A DNA stretch of 64,000 nucleotides from Bacteroidales bacterium (GTDB taxonomy: Bacteria; Bacteroidota; Bacteroidia; Bacteroidales; UBA932), in assembly GCA_017527415.1 (NCBI GenBank), contig JAFXQA010000008.1, positions 62,001 through 126,000 on the forward strand, read 5' to 3'. Position numbers and translations under genes: made by a program. This document shows positions 9,307 to 18,445 of this stretch, piece by piece. Within the stretch, counting starts at the first letter, position 1, and each line of letters begins with the position of its first letter. Below the pieces are notes generated by a model, which searched no databases, was not told the DNA's origin, and was given only the letters and a program-made list of their open reading frames with translations.

Positions 9307-11154
9307 ATGAAAAACTATATGATATTGATCGCCACCTTGGGTGCATTAAGCCTATCTTCCTGTTCCCTCGAAGAACTGCCCGTGACTTCCGGGGATAAGG
9401 CTCTGGTATTCGGCTCCGCACAGGGTCTGGAGGCATATTCTCTCTCTTTCTACAAACAGCTTCCGTCGCTGAGCGAACTGACCAGCGCAGAAGGAACTTC
9501 GGATTATGGAGTTGCAAAAAGCGTAAGCACCTTCTACACCAGCGCATACACGGCTGAAACCTCCACATCCTGGGGCTGGGGCAACCTCCGTACGGTCAAT
9601 TATTTTATCGACGGCATCCACAGCGACATCTGCACCGTTTCGCAGGCAGACAAAGACCATTATGAAGGCCTCGCCCGCTGGTTCAGGGCATACTTCTACT
9701 ACAACAAACTCTTCAAATACGGCGGCGTACCTTGGTTCGACCACTGCCTTAAGAATAACGAGTTTGACGAAATGTACAAGAACAGGGATTCCCGTGACGT
9801 AATCATCGGACATATCATCGAAGACCTTGACTTTGCGGCGGAGCATATCAGGACGACTTCGTCCAAGGGCAGTACGCGCATTTCGAAGAATGCAGCCTAT
9901 GCACTCAAGAGCAGGGCCTGCCTGTATGAAGCGTCCTGGCGCAAGTACCATAATGAAGAGACTTCGGAATGGACGGCCGCTAAACTGTACCGCCTGGCTG
10001 CAGATGCCGCGAAAGTGCTCATCGACAACCCTCTGGTGAAGCTGAACACCAAGGTATGTGCAGATGCTTACTTGACCGACAATCCGTCACTGGGTGCATA
10101 CAGGAGCCTTTTCTACTCCAAGGACATACTCACCGACGAGGTGATCCTCGGCGTACAGGCATCCCTCATCGACCTGGTGACCGGCGACGCCAACTGGTAC
10201 TGGACTTCCCCCACCTATGGCGGATGTCCCTGTCTTTCCAGAGCGTTTATATTCACCTACCTGTGCACGGACGGTACCCGTTTCACGGATAAGCCCGCGT
10301 ACAAGGCCATAAACTTCATCAATGAATTCACCGGCCGTGACGCCCGCCTGGCCCAAACCGTCAAGGGGCCCAGGTATGAGATAAAGGGCGGAAATTGGCG
10401 GGACCGTCGTCCCAACATAGTGGACGGGGTTGCAGTCACCGGCTACCAGCCCATCAAGTTTATTGAGGATTCGACGGAAAAGAACGGGACCTCCAAGAAC
10501 GAGAACAGCCAGCCCGTTTTCCGTTATGCCGAGGTCCTGCTCAACTATGCCGAGGCAAAGGCAGAACTTGGAGAACTCACCGATGACGATTGGGCCGTCA
10601 CAATCGGCGCCCTGCGTCTTCGTGCCGGTTTCCAGGACAAGCCGGGTGTCACTTCCTCCAGACCCACATCGGTCGATACTTATCTGAAGGAAACCTTCTA
10701 CCCCGACATCAACGACCCCGTAATCCTCGAAATCCGCCGCGAAAGGGCGATAGAACTTGTTTATGAGGGCTTCCGTGCCGACGACCTAAAACGCTGGAAG
10801 GAAGGCAAGAACTTCGAGCGGGTGCCCTGGACGGGTATTCACGTGCCTGCCCTGGATGCCCAGTTCTCGGTAAATGACGACGACACCAAGGACTTCTACG
10901 TAACATACGATGAATACGGCGATGTGCCAAGCTACGCCCAGAACAAATACGTTCGCGTGTATCCGGAGAGCTCCACTGAGCAGGGACTCCGCCTGGACGA
11001 GAATCCCGACGGTGGCTACGACCTCCGCTATGAGGTTATCATCAAACGCAAATGGTACGATGACGACCGCCAGTATCTTAATCCCATTCCCGCCGAAGTA
11101 ATACGGGACTATGAAAACCACGGATACAAACTTGACCAGAACCCTGGATGGTAA
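9307..11154 (+). CDS. SusD/RagB-family glycan-binding lipoprotein
   Basis: 615 residues with a lipoprotein signal and lipobox LSSCS (Cys about residue 19), so a surface-exposed lipoprotein. The body shows SusD features: an early AYTAETSTSWGWGNLRTVN region, a helix-rich N-terminal half with ARWFRAYFYYNKLFKYGGVPW, the RYAEVLLNYAEAKAEL motif near the middle, and the C-terminal IRRERAIELVYEGFRADDLKRWK signature followed by YLNPIPAEVI. It pairs with the SusC gene just upstream to capture oligosaccharides. It has an average-to-long length for the family. The next gene starts almost immediately downstream. Confidence 0.97.
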   Translation: MKNYMILIATLGALSLSSCSLEELPVTSGDKALVFGSAQGLEAYSLSFYKQLPSLSELTSAEGTSDYGVAKSVSTFYTSAYTAETSTSWGWGNLRTVNYFIDGIHSDICTVSQADKDHYEGLARWFRAYFYYNKLFKYGGVPWFDHCLKNNEFDEMYKNRDSRDVIIGHIIEDLDFAAEHIRTTSSKGSTRISKNAAYALKSRACLYEASWRKYHNEETSEWTAAKLYRLAADAAKVLIDNPLVKLNTKVCADAYLTDNPSLGAYRSLFYSKDILTDEVILGVQASLIDLVTGDANWYWTSPTYGGCPCLSRAFIFTYLCTDGTRFTDKPAYKAINFINEFTGRDARLAQTVKGPRYEIKGGNWRDRRPNIVDGVAVTGYQPIKFIEDSTEKNGTSKNENSQPVFRYAEVLLNYAEAKAELGELTDDDWAVTIGALRLRAGFQDKPGVTSSRPTSVDTYLKETFYPDINDPVILEIRRERAIELVYEGFRADDLKRWKEGKNFERVPWTGIHVPALDAQFSVNDDDTKDFYVTYDEYGDVPSYAQNKYVRVYPESSTEQGLRLDENPDGGYDLRYEVIIKRKWYDDDRQYLNPIPAEVIRDYENHGYKLDQNPGW

Positions 11155-11171
11155 ATAAAAAGAATAAAGCA

Positions 11172-13724
11172 ATGAATGCACTGAAACTTATAGCAACCGG
11201 CCTGTCCCTTGCCCTGCTGTTGCCTTCCTGCTACAAGCCGCAACAGCTTGATTATAGTAACTGGTACACCGTCGAGAAAGATGATGGAGACCCGCTTCCC
11301 AGCGAAGATGTCAAGGGTCTTATGATAATGTCCTCGAACGTTCGTTATTACTCCGCCCGAAACAAGGCGGATGACCCCGATGTCGGAGACCGCGACTGGG
11401 AGGTTCGCAAGAAAGGCTACTTCCAGATGGTGAATACCATGCAGCCTATGGTAATCGGACTCCAGGAGGCCGAGATGAATCAGGTCACGGACATTGTCGC
11501 CAACTGCAAAGGGTACTCTTTTGTTGGCGTCGGCCGCAATGACGGAGCTCAGAAGGGCGAATCGACATCGATCCTGTACAAGAATGGTGATATTCAGTTA
11601 GAGGACTGGGGTACGGTATGGCTGTCTCCCACGCCTGATGTTGTGGCGAGTTATTTCCCTGAAATGACCGACGGGCAATACGGGCAGAGCCGCACCGCGA
11701 CCTGGGCCATTCTTACAGCCAAGGAAAGCGGGCGCCGGTTCTTCTACATCAACACACACTTCAGCCTGTACTCGGCATCCCAGCCCAGGGAAGTCCAGGT
11801 TATATTGAACACTGTGAGTGAAAAATGCCCTGCCGGGCTTCCGGTCGTGCTGTCGGCAGACTGGAACCTTGAAGAGACGGATCCGATACTGGCCCCAATA
11901 CTGGAAAGTTACACCAGTGCCAGGCAGACCGCACCTCTCACAGACAACATCGAAACGTTCCATTGGTGGGGCAGTCAAAGCACGATTTCCAAGCACCAGC
12001 ATCTGGACCACATCTTCTGGTCCGGATTTGAAAAGTGCCTCCGATTCCGCACCCTCAACATGAAGTGGGAAAAACTGTGGATATCCGACCATCATCCGGT
12101 ATATGCAATCTTCCAGTTCAAGACAGGCTCCACCGAAAAACAAAAGCCTGTTGCCGACTTCGAGATTCCCGCAAACCCCAAGATGGACGAAACCATCAGG
12201 TTTACCGACAAATCCACATCGGAGGACGGCATCGAGGTGTGGGAATGGAATATCGGCGGTATCGTTTCCTCCGCACAGAACCCGGAGGTAATGTTCAACA
12301 CCTATGGCGATAACATCCCTGTAAGCCTCACTGTTACAGACCATTATGGCCAGAAGGCAACCGCTTCCAAAACCTTCTCCGTCGCGCTCTCGGAAGGGCA
12401 CGACCTCACCATAGAGTGGAGCAAGCTCTATGACGATACTACCGACGGAAAGGGGACAGCCGTCGCGGACTGGACGGCTCCTGCCGTAACTCCTGCAGGC
12501 GACAAAATCTATGTCGCATCTTCCGGTTATCATATAGTCGGATTTAATCCTGACGGCAGCCTTTTCGGTTCCTACGATATCGGTAAACGCGAACCGTGCA
12601 TTACCGACCGCGACATCCAGACGCCGACTCCGTCCATCGATGCCCAGGGCAATGTTTACATTCCCGTTCAATATGGTTATAGCGAAAGCGGTCACGGAGG
12701 CCTGTACTCCATCAAGCCTGACCTTTCCGACGAGAACTGGTACCACGACACCGGAAACACCTCGCAGTACCGTAATACGATTCCGGCCATTATAGGAGAC
12801 TACGTCGCAGTGGTCCTTACGAACAACGGGAATGATCTTACTACAAATGCAGCGATATTCAGGCGCTCCAATGGCTCGCTGGTCCAATGCCTTACCTGCG
12901 ACAAGGGCTCCTGGGGCGGTATGGCCGTGGGGTATAAGGGCGAGCTTGTTTATGCCACCAATCGCGGCGGGACCAAACAGGGACGCGAACCAGGCACCGA
13001 ATCCGGAGGAGGATACCACGTATCTCCGGTTGACGGCGCCATCGGCAGCTGGAAATCTTCTCCCAACAGCGACGACGGACGCAAGACAAACCTTCTTGGA
13101 ATGCGCCATTCCGACGGCAACGGCTACCTCACAAAGGCCGGCCAGCCTGCTGTGGGAACCGACCATTGCGTCTATATCTGCTCCACCAGCAACAACGAGA
13201 ACATGATTTGCGCCAAATACAACCTTGACAATTACGTATTCGGATCCGCACCGACTCCCATCTGGAAGGTTGAACTGGAAACCCACTCCAACAGCGGTGT
13301 CCTCGGTCTCGGTTGCGTGCTTGACGCTCAAGGGAACGCCTACTTCCGCGCTGCGGAGAAGGTATTCCGGCTGGACGCCAGGACCGGCGCCATGGGTTGG
13401 GTTTACAATACTGAAGGCAATTACAACACCGGAGTCCCGGCCATTGACGCATTGGGTTATGTATATGTGGTCGATTATGGCGGGAACAAACTGCTCAAGC
13501 TCTCTTCTGCGGACGGCAAACTCATTTCCTCCGTAGAGCTCGAAAATCCGAGGACCAGCCCTACAATCGGTCCGGACGGAACCATTTATGTGACTGGCAG
13601 CTCTTCGCAAGGTGCCATACTCTACAAGATCAAATGCCAGAAGACAACAGCCCCCGGGCCCAACTGGTCGCAGCTCGGAGGAAATCCCCAGAAGACCGGG
13701 ACGCCTCAAGGTGCCAACTTCTAA
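11172..13724 (+). CDS. Lipoprotein with EEP domain, PKD domain and PQQ-like beta-propeller
   Basis: About 850 residues from ATG 11172. An ATG at 11148 overlaps the susD stop, but the 11172 start gives a clean lipoprotein signal with lipobox LLPSC. Residues about 48-320 form an EEP domain with N56, E99 (LQEAE), H196 (NTHF), D230 and N232 (ADWN) and D306-H307 (SDHHPV), so catalysis looks intact. Residues about 330-415 match a PKD domain (VADFEIPANPKMDETIRFTD). The rest is a PQQ-like propeller with repeated blade strands such as DKIYVASSGY and NVYIPVQYG. PQQ-like propellers often bind partners or ligands, so the propeller may dock the EEP domain to substrate. It is paralogous to the gene at 13879. 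The position right after susD suggests a surface role in the PUL. Confidence 0.88.
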   Translation: MNALKLIATGLSLALLLPSCYKPQQLDYSNWYTVEKDDGDPLPSEDVKGLMIMSSNVRYYSARNKADDPDVGDRDWEVRKKGYFQMVNTMQPMVIGLQEAEMNQVTDIVANCKGYSFVGVGRNDGAQKGESTSILYKNGDIQLEDWGTVWLSPTPDVVASYFPEMTDGQYGQSRTATWAILTAKESGRRFFYINTHFSLYSASQPREVQVILNTVSEKCPAGLPVVLSADWNLEETDPILAPILESYTSARQTAPLTDNIETFHWWGSQSTISKHQHLDHIFWSGFEKCLRFRTLNMKWEKLWISDHHPVYAIFQFKTGSTEKQKPVADFEIPANPKMDETIRFTDKSTSEDGIEVWEWNIGGIVSSAQNPEVMFNTYGDNIPVSLTVTDHYGQKATASKTFSVALSEGHDLTIEWSKLYDDTTDGKGTAVADWTAPAVTPAGDKIYVASSGYHIVGFNPDGSLFGSYDIGKREPCITDRDIQTPTPSIDAQGNVYIPVQYGYSESGHGGLYSIKPDLSDENWYHDTGNTSQYRNTIPAIIGDYVAVVLTNNGNDLTTNAAIFRRSNGSLVQCLTCDKGSWGGMAVGYKGELVYATNRGGTKQGREPGTESGGGYHVSPVDGAIGSWKSSPNSDDGRKTNLLGMRHSDGNGYLTKAGQPAVGTDHCVYICSTSNNENMICAKYNLDNYVFGSAPTPIWKVELETHSNSGVLGLGCVLDAQGNAYFRAAEKVFRLDARTGAMGWVYNTEGNYNTGVPAIDALGYVYVVDYGGNKLLKLSSADGKLISSVELENPRTSPTIGPDGTIYVTGSSSQGAILYKIKCQKTTAPGPNWSQLGGNPQKTGTPQGANF

Positions 13725-13729
13725 TACCT

Positions 13730-13870
13730 ATGAAGAAAGAATATATATCCCCCTCCACACAACTGATTCCGATAGTTGAAACCAGCAGGCCCATTTGCGC
13801 CAGCGTCAATAACCTGATGCAACTTGAAGAAAAAAATGATCTCGAGGGTTTTGGTTGGAACTATAATTAG
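13730..13870 (+). CDS. Small 46-residue peptide of a Bacteroidales KKxYxxP type
   Basis: A short reading frame of 46 codons (starts MKKEYISPSTQLIPI, ends GFGWNYN) fills the gap between two paralogous EEP genes, 5 bases after one stop and 8 bases before the next ATG, so it must be co-transcribed. It has an N-terminal KKxYxxP stretch, a hydrophobic middle with a single Cys (PICAS) and an acidic, aromatic C-terminus. Peptides of this general look are widespread in Bacteroidales near secreted proteins, usually annotated as hypothetical; this is from general knowledge, not a search. No function is assigned. Its fit between neighbours and the intact frame argue that it is real. Confidence 0.6.
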   Translation: MKKEYISPSTQLIPIVETSRPICASVNNLMQLEEKNDLEGFGWNYN

Positions 13871-13878
13871 CGGACGGT

Positions 13879-16800
13879 ATGAAAAAGTTCTGTTTATTCG
13901 CTTTTGCGCTCCTCGTGGCATGCACTCAGGAGCCGCTTGTTGAGCCGGCCGCCCCTGAAACCTCCAGTTTTGAGGCCAATATTTCACAACCTTCGGAAAA
14001 TGCCACCAAAACCGTCCTGGGAGCAAAGAACGGTACTTACTATCCCAATTACTGGGCAGCTGGTGACGCCATTTCCGTGAACGGCGTCACCTCCACGGCC
14101 CTGGAGGCCGGTTCCGAATATGTCGGGACCAGCAAGGCGGTATTTACGATTACAGGCGACATCAACGCCCCGTACAATTTTGCATACCCCGCTGCCTTCG
14201 TCTCGAATTACAGTTCCGGAAGCGCAAGAATCACCCTTCCCGCAACTCAGAATATGTCTTCGGACACTTACGATGCGTCAGCGTTCGTCATGGTCGGCAG
14301 CGGCAGTTCCGGTTCCCTGACCTTCAATCCCATGATGGCAGCCATCAAGCTTACCGTCCCCGGCACTTACGACGCAAAGATATCATCCATGATGTTCGAA
14401 AGCCTCGGGAGCGAGAAGGTCAGCGGACCTTTCACCACCGACTTCAACAGCATCACGGCGGCATCCGGAGCCACTTCCAGGGTCGTCGTATATGCGCCGG
14501 GAGACGGTCTGGCCTTCGGCAACAGTATGTATGTGCTCATTCCTGCGCAAAACTATGCCAGCGGAATGCGTTTCACCGTACGGGCCACCGACGGCACGCA
14601 GATGACATTCTCAACTAACTCTTCGTTCAATGCCCTGGCCGCAAAAGTGTACACCCTCACATCCCAGGCCTATACTCCGGCACCGGACACCATTCCCGAG
14701 GGCATGATGATTATGTCGTCCAACGTCCGTTTCGCATCTGCCCGCGACAAGACCAACAACCCCGACACCGGCGACCGCGACTGGACAAACCGCAAGAGCG
14801 CATATTACGCCATGGTCAATTACTACCGTCCGGCGGTAATCGGCCTGCAGGAAGCGGAGAAAGAGCAAGTGAGGGATATAAAAAACAATTGCAGCGGCTA
14901 TGGCTACTATGGCCTTGGCCGCAAGAACGGCAAGGATATTCTCGCAGACGACAGTTACTGGGGCCTTATCCCCGGCTCGCAGGACGGCGAGGAATCCAGC
15001 ACCATCCTCTACCGGACAGACCTTATCACCCTCAACAGTTCCGGTACTATCTGGCATTCCAACTCGCCGACGACAGCTAACTCTAAATTCAGTGAAATGG
15101 AAGACGGTGTACCGCAGACATCGACTTGGGCAATTATGACCTATAAGCCGACGAATACGCAGTTCTTCCTTCTGAATACCCATCCAAGCATCTACAGCGC
15201 GGCGCACTCCAAGGAAATCAGCCTGATTCGCAGTACCATCTCCAGCAAGAATACGGGAAATCTTCCTGTCATCCTTACCGGAGACTGGAACATGGAAGAA
15301 GACGATTCTGCGATGACTCCGATTGACAACAATTATTACAGCGCCCGCTGGCACGCACAGAAGACGGATTACTACGAAACCTTCCACTGGTGGGGTACCC
15401 GTTCCGAGCAGATCGACCATATATACTATAACGGGATCAGTACCTGCTACATGTTCCGCACCGACAAACGCAAGTGGAACGACAAGTATGTCTCCGACCA
15501 TTATCCGGTATTCGCCGTGTTCGATATGAGCGGCGGTGCACCGGCCGTGCCCGTTGCCAATTTCGACCTGCCTGCCGATGCCAGGATAGATGAAACACTC
15601 ACCTTCACCGACCGTTCCACCTCCTCCGCCGGAATCGCATACTGGGAGTGGGATATCGACGGGATCCGTTCCAACGAGCAGAATCCCCAGATCGTCATCA
15701 AGGGCATCAAGGAAAATGTACCCGTCAGGCTGACCATCACGGACAACAACGGAGAGACAGCCACTGCCACCAAACTCCTTTCTGTGGAAAGCTCGGCGGA
15801 TCACCAGCTTACGGCATCGTGGCGCAAGGTGTACGACAGCACTCTGGAAGCAACCGCCTACTGGACTTCCCCTGCGGTATCCCAGGGAGGAGACCGGATT
15901 TACGTTTCATCCTCCGGTTATCACCTGGTAGGTTTCAATTCGTCCGGCACCCAGGTCGGCAGTTTCGACATCGGGCAGTACGGCGCCGCTATCAGCGGAA
16001 GCAAGAACTGTCAGACCTGTACTCCGTCAATTGACGTTGAGGGCAATGTCTATATTCCTGTGCAGTATTCCACAGGTGCAGGCGGTAACGGCGGCTTGTT
16101 CTGCATCCGCCCGAATATGACCGAGAAATGGTATGTGACAACGGGTGAGAATTCAACCTATCGGGCAACCATTCCTGCTGTCTTCGGCGCTTACGTGAGC
16201 GTAATGACGCGTAATATTGACGAAGGTCTCTTTGCCACCAACATGATTATCCTCAACCGCAGTGACGGTAGTCTCAGGCAGACGCTTTCCTGCGACAAGG
16301 GCTCATACGGCGGCATGGCCGTGAGCGCAGACGGGAAACTGGTGTTCGGTTCTGCCCGTGGCGGCGCTTCCTCCGGTACAGCAACCGGAACAGAGACAAG
16401 CGGTGGCTACAAGGTCGCAGTGATCGACGGTGGATTCGGAAGTTGGAAGACCTCATCCAACAGCGATTCCGGCCGTGCTACTAACTTCCTGGGCATGACT
16501 CATACTGACGGCAACGGCTACCTGACAAAGGGCTTCCAGCCGGCGATTTCCACCATTGACGGTAGCGTATATGTATGCGCCACGACCACCAATGATAATA
16601 TGATTGTCGCCCGGTACAACTTGAACGCTTATATTTACGGCTCTGCACCCTCGCCTATTTGGAAAGTGGAAGTGGAAGCGGCCGCCAATAACTTCGGCCT
16701 TGGCTGTGTGCTTGATGACGACGGCAACGCCTATGTCCGTGCTGCCGACAAGATTTTCAAGCTCAACGCCGCCGACGGCTCTCTGGCTTGGTCACGTGAC

Positions 16801-17178
16801 ACCGGAACAGGCAACTGCGGTGTTCCCGCCATCGACAATCTGGGGTATGTCTATGTTAACGACAGCGGCAAGAGACGCCTGCTGAAGCTCTCGCCTCAGG
16901 ACGGTTCACTTGTCTCACAGTTTTTATTCAACAATGCCCAGCCAAGGACAAGCCCTACAATCGACTATAACGGCAATATATACGTGACTTGTACTTCCAT
17001 CGATGACGAGGGCGCCGTCCTCTACAAAATAACCTGCCCGAGGACAACGGGCCCCGGCGCCAACTGGTCGCAACTCGGCGGCAACCCGATGAAGAATTGC
17101 ATGGTTCCCGGCGCCACAGAACCTTACAACAGCACAGGATCTTCGCGTGAAGACTATACCCCCGTAAACATCTACTGA
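13879..17178 (+). CDS. Lipoprotein with fimbrillin-like N-terminus, EEP domain, PKD domain and PQQ-like propeller
   Basis: 1099 residues. Lipoprotein signal with lipobox LVACT (Cys about residue 15). Residues about 30-265 resemble a fimbrillin/Mfa-like beta-sandwich (ATKTVLGAKNGTYYPNYWAAGDAISVNG, split here by description only), absent from the paralogue at 11172. Residues about 273-555 are an EEP domain with N282, E325, H435 (NTHP), D469 and N471 (GDWN) and D540-H541 (SDHYPV). PKD follows at about 560-650 and a PQQ-like propeller fills the rest, with clear blade-by-blade similarity to the 11172 protein (for example the shared SGYH, TPSIDxxGNVYIPVQY and RTSPTI segments). It is probably surface anchored, with the extra N-terminal domain acting as spacer or adhesin. 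Its stop codon overlaps the next start (TGATG). Confidence 0.87.
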   Translation: MKKFCLFAFALLVACTQEPLVEPAAPETSSFEANISQPSENATKTVLGAKNGTYYPNYWAAGDAISVNGVTSTALEAGSEYVGTSKAVFTITGDINAPYNFAYPAAFVSNYSSGSARITLPATQNMSSDTYDASAFVMVGSGSSGSLTFNPMMAAIKLTVPGTYDAKISSMMFESLGSEKVSGPFTTDFNSITAASGATSRVVVYAPGDGLAFGNSMYVLIPAQNYASGMRFTVRATDGTQMTFSTNSSFNALAAKVYTLTSQAYTPAPDTIPEGMMIMSSNVRFASARDKTNNPDTGDRDWTNRKSAYYAMVNYYRPAVIGLQEAEKEQVRDIKNNCSGYGYYGLGRKNGKDILADDSYWGLIPGSQDGEESSTILYRTDLITLNSSGTIWHSNSPTTANSKFSEMEDGVPQTSTWAIMTYKPTNTQFFLLNTHPSIYSAAHSKEISLIRSTISSKNTGNLPVILTGDWNMEEDDSAMTPIDNNYYSARWHAQKTDYYETFHWWGTRSEQIDHIYYNGISTCYMFRTDKRKWNDKYVSDHYPVFAVFDMSGGAPAVPVANFDLPADARIDETLTFTDRSTSSAGIAYWEWDIDGIRSNEQNPQIVIKGIKENVPVRLTITDNNGETATATKLLSVESSADHQLTASWRKVYDSTLEATAYWTSPAVSQGGDRIYVSSSGYHLVGFNSSGTQVGSFDIGQYGAAISGSKNCQTCTPSIDVEGNVYIPVQYSTGAGGNGGLFCIRPNMTEKWYVTTGENSTYRATIPAVFGAYVSVMTRNIDEGLFATNMIILNRSDGSLRQTLSCDKGSYGGMAVSADGKLVFGSARGGASSGTATGTETSGGYKVAVIDGGFGSWKTSSNSDSGRATNFLGMTHTDGNGYLTKGFQPAISTIDGSVYVCATTTNDNMIVARYNLNAYIYGSAPSPIWKVEVEAAANNFGLGCVLDDDGNAYVRAADKIFKLNAADGSLAWSRDTGTGNCGVPAIDNLGYVYVNDSGKRRLLKLSPQDGSLVSQFLFNNAQPRTSPTIDYNGNIYVTCTSIDDEGAVLYKITCPRTTGPGANWSQLGGNPMKNCMVPGATEPYNSTGSSREDYTPVNIY

Positions 17179-18440
17179 TGAGAAAAACATTACTTGTTCT
17201 GGTCGGCACCCTGGCCCTGACTGCGTGCGGCAGGCAACTGCCTCCCTTCCCGGAGGTTGGAGAGCCGTACGCTATCACCCAAGGACCGGAAGACCATTTC
17301 CTCGCCAACTATTTCGGTATAAACGCTTGGAGCCCTGACGGCCGCTATGTTTGCGTGTTGGGTACGGATTTCACCGGACGGCTGGCTGAAGAGACGGATA
17401 CGGCGACGGTTGCACTGGTTGACCTGGCCGACAGCTGTCGCTATATCCCAATCAGCCGTACCACCTGCTGGAATTTTCAGGAAGCGGCGATGTTCCACTG
17501 GATTCCCTGGGAAGACGGCCTTTGTGCCTTCAACGACTTCCGTGACGGCCATTTCGTGACCGTGCTCCTCAATTGGAAGACCGGTGGCGAGCGGATTGTA
17601 TCCAGGCCGGTGAGCGCCGTTGATCCTACCGGCGAATGGGCCGTCAGTCTGAATTACGCCCGCCTGAGGGTATGTCGCCCCGACTATGGCTATGCCGGGT
17701 ACGGACAGGACCCTCTGCTCGATGAGGTCTGGCCGGAGGACGACGGACTATGGCTGATCAACCTCAAGACTAGGGAAGAGAAGCTTCTGTTGTCGGTCGC
17801 CGATGCCCGGAGTCTGATGCCGGAAATCACTTCTGACGATGGTCTGGCTTATTTCTGCCATACCATCATCAGCCCGGACGCAAGCAAGATATTCTTCCTT
17901 GCTCGCACGGTGGAAGGGTTTAAGGCGCAATTGGCCGAACGAGGTTACATCTATAACTGGGATACGGTATCCTTAACCATCAACACTGATGGAACAAATC
18001 TCCGGCGCTGTTTCCACGACGGATGGAAGGGCTCCCATTTTAATTGGAAAGACAGCGAAACACTGGCTGTAACAGCCCGATGGGACGGCGAAGGTTGCTG
18101 GGCGCACACAGTCTTCAAGGTGGGAGAAGAGGAAAACGTGCGCCATCTTGCTCCCGGCATCATGGACTGGGACGGACACTGCGTTTTCTCTCCGGACGGA
18201 CAGTTCCTGAGCAGCGAGGGCTACTGGAACAAGGACGGCTACCGCAGCTGGGTGCTCTTGCGTCTGGAAGATGAAGCAATCATCTCCCTCGGTCGATTCT
18301 TAGTGCCTGATAATTATAAGGAGCAATACTCCCGGTGCGACCTTCACGCCCGCTGGCGGCCCGACGGCAGTCAGTTGGCATTTAACTCCGTACACGAGGG
18401 CAGCCGGCAGGTATATATCAGAAACGTAAAATGGAAATAG
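17178..18440 (+). CDS. Beta-propeller lipoprotein, TolB/oligogalacturonate-lyase-like
   Basis: 420 residues with a lipoprotein signal and lipobox LTACG (Cys about 17). Blade-like repeats with SPDG motifs occur throughout (NAWSPDGRYV near 45, IISPDASKIFF near 232, CVFSPDGQFLSSEG near 335, ARWRPDGSQLAFNSVHEG near 398). The arrangement, with conserved His-bearing loops near the C-terminus (DWDGHCVFS, CDLHARWRP), recalls the seven-bladed PL22 oligogalacturonate lyases, which cleave short oligouronides. That is a fold-level resemblance, not proof of activity. A uronide lyase role would fit the neighbouring beta-glucuronidase. It begins inside the TGATG overlap with the previous gene, so translation is coupled. 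A non-catalytic binding propeller is the alternative. Confidence 0.6.
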   Translation: MRKTLLVLVGTLALTACGRQLPPFPEVGEPYAITQGPEDHFLANYFGINAWSPDGRYVCVLGTDFTGRLAEETDTATVALVDLADSCRYIPISRTTCWNFQEAAMFHWIPWEDGLCAFNDFRDGHFVTVLLNWKTGGERIVSRPVSAVDPTGEWAVSLNYARLRVCRPDYGYAGYGQDPLLDEVWPEDDGLWLINLKTREEKLLLSVADARSLMPEITSDDGLAYFCHTIISPDASKIFFLARTVEGFKAQLAERGYIYNWDTVSLTINTDGTNLRRCFHDGWKGSHFNWKDSETLAVTARWDGEGCWAHTVFKVGEEENVRHLAPGIMDWDGHCVFSPDGQFLSSEGYWNKDGYRSWVLLRLEDEAIISLGRFLVPDNYKEQYSRCDLHARWRPDGSQLAFNSVHEGSRQVYIRNVKWK

Positions 18441-18445
18441 TTACT

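Noticed and set aside
11598..13709. 703-codon open frame on the minus strand
   Set aside because: Antisense shadow of the EEP-PKD-propeller gene; no domain or start signal, composition typical of a G/C-rich complement.
13730..13870. Small peptide as a modified-peptide (RiPP) precursor
   Set aside because: No radical SAM, lanthionine or cyclodehydratase enzyme or exporter nearby.
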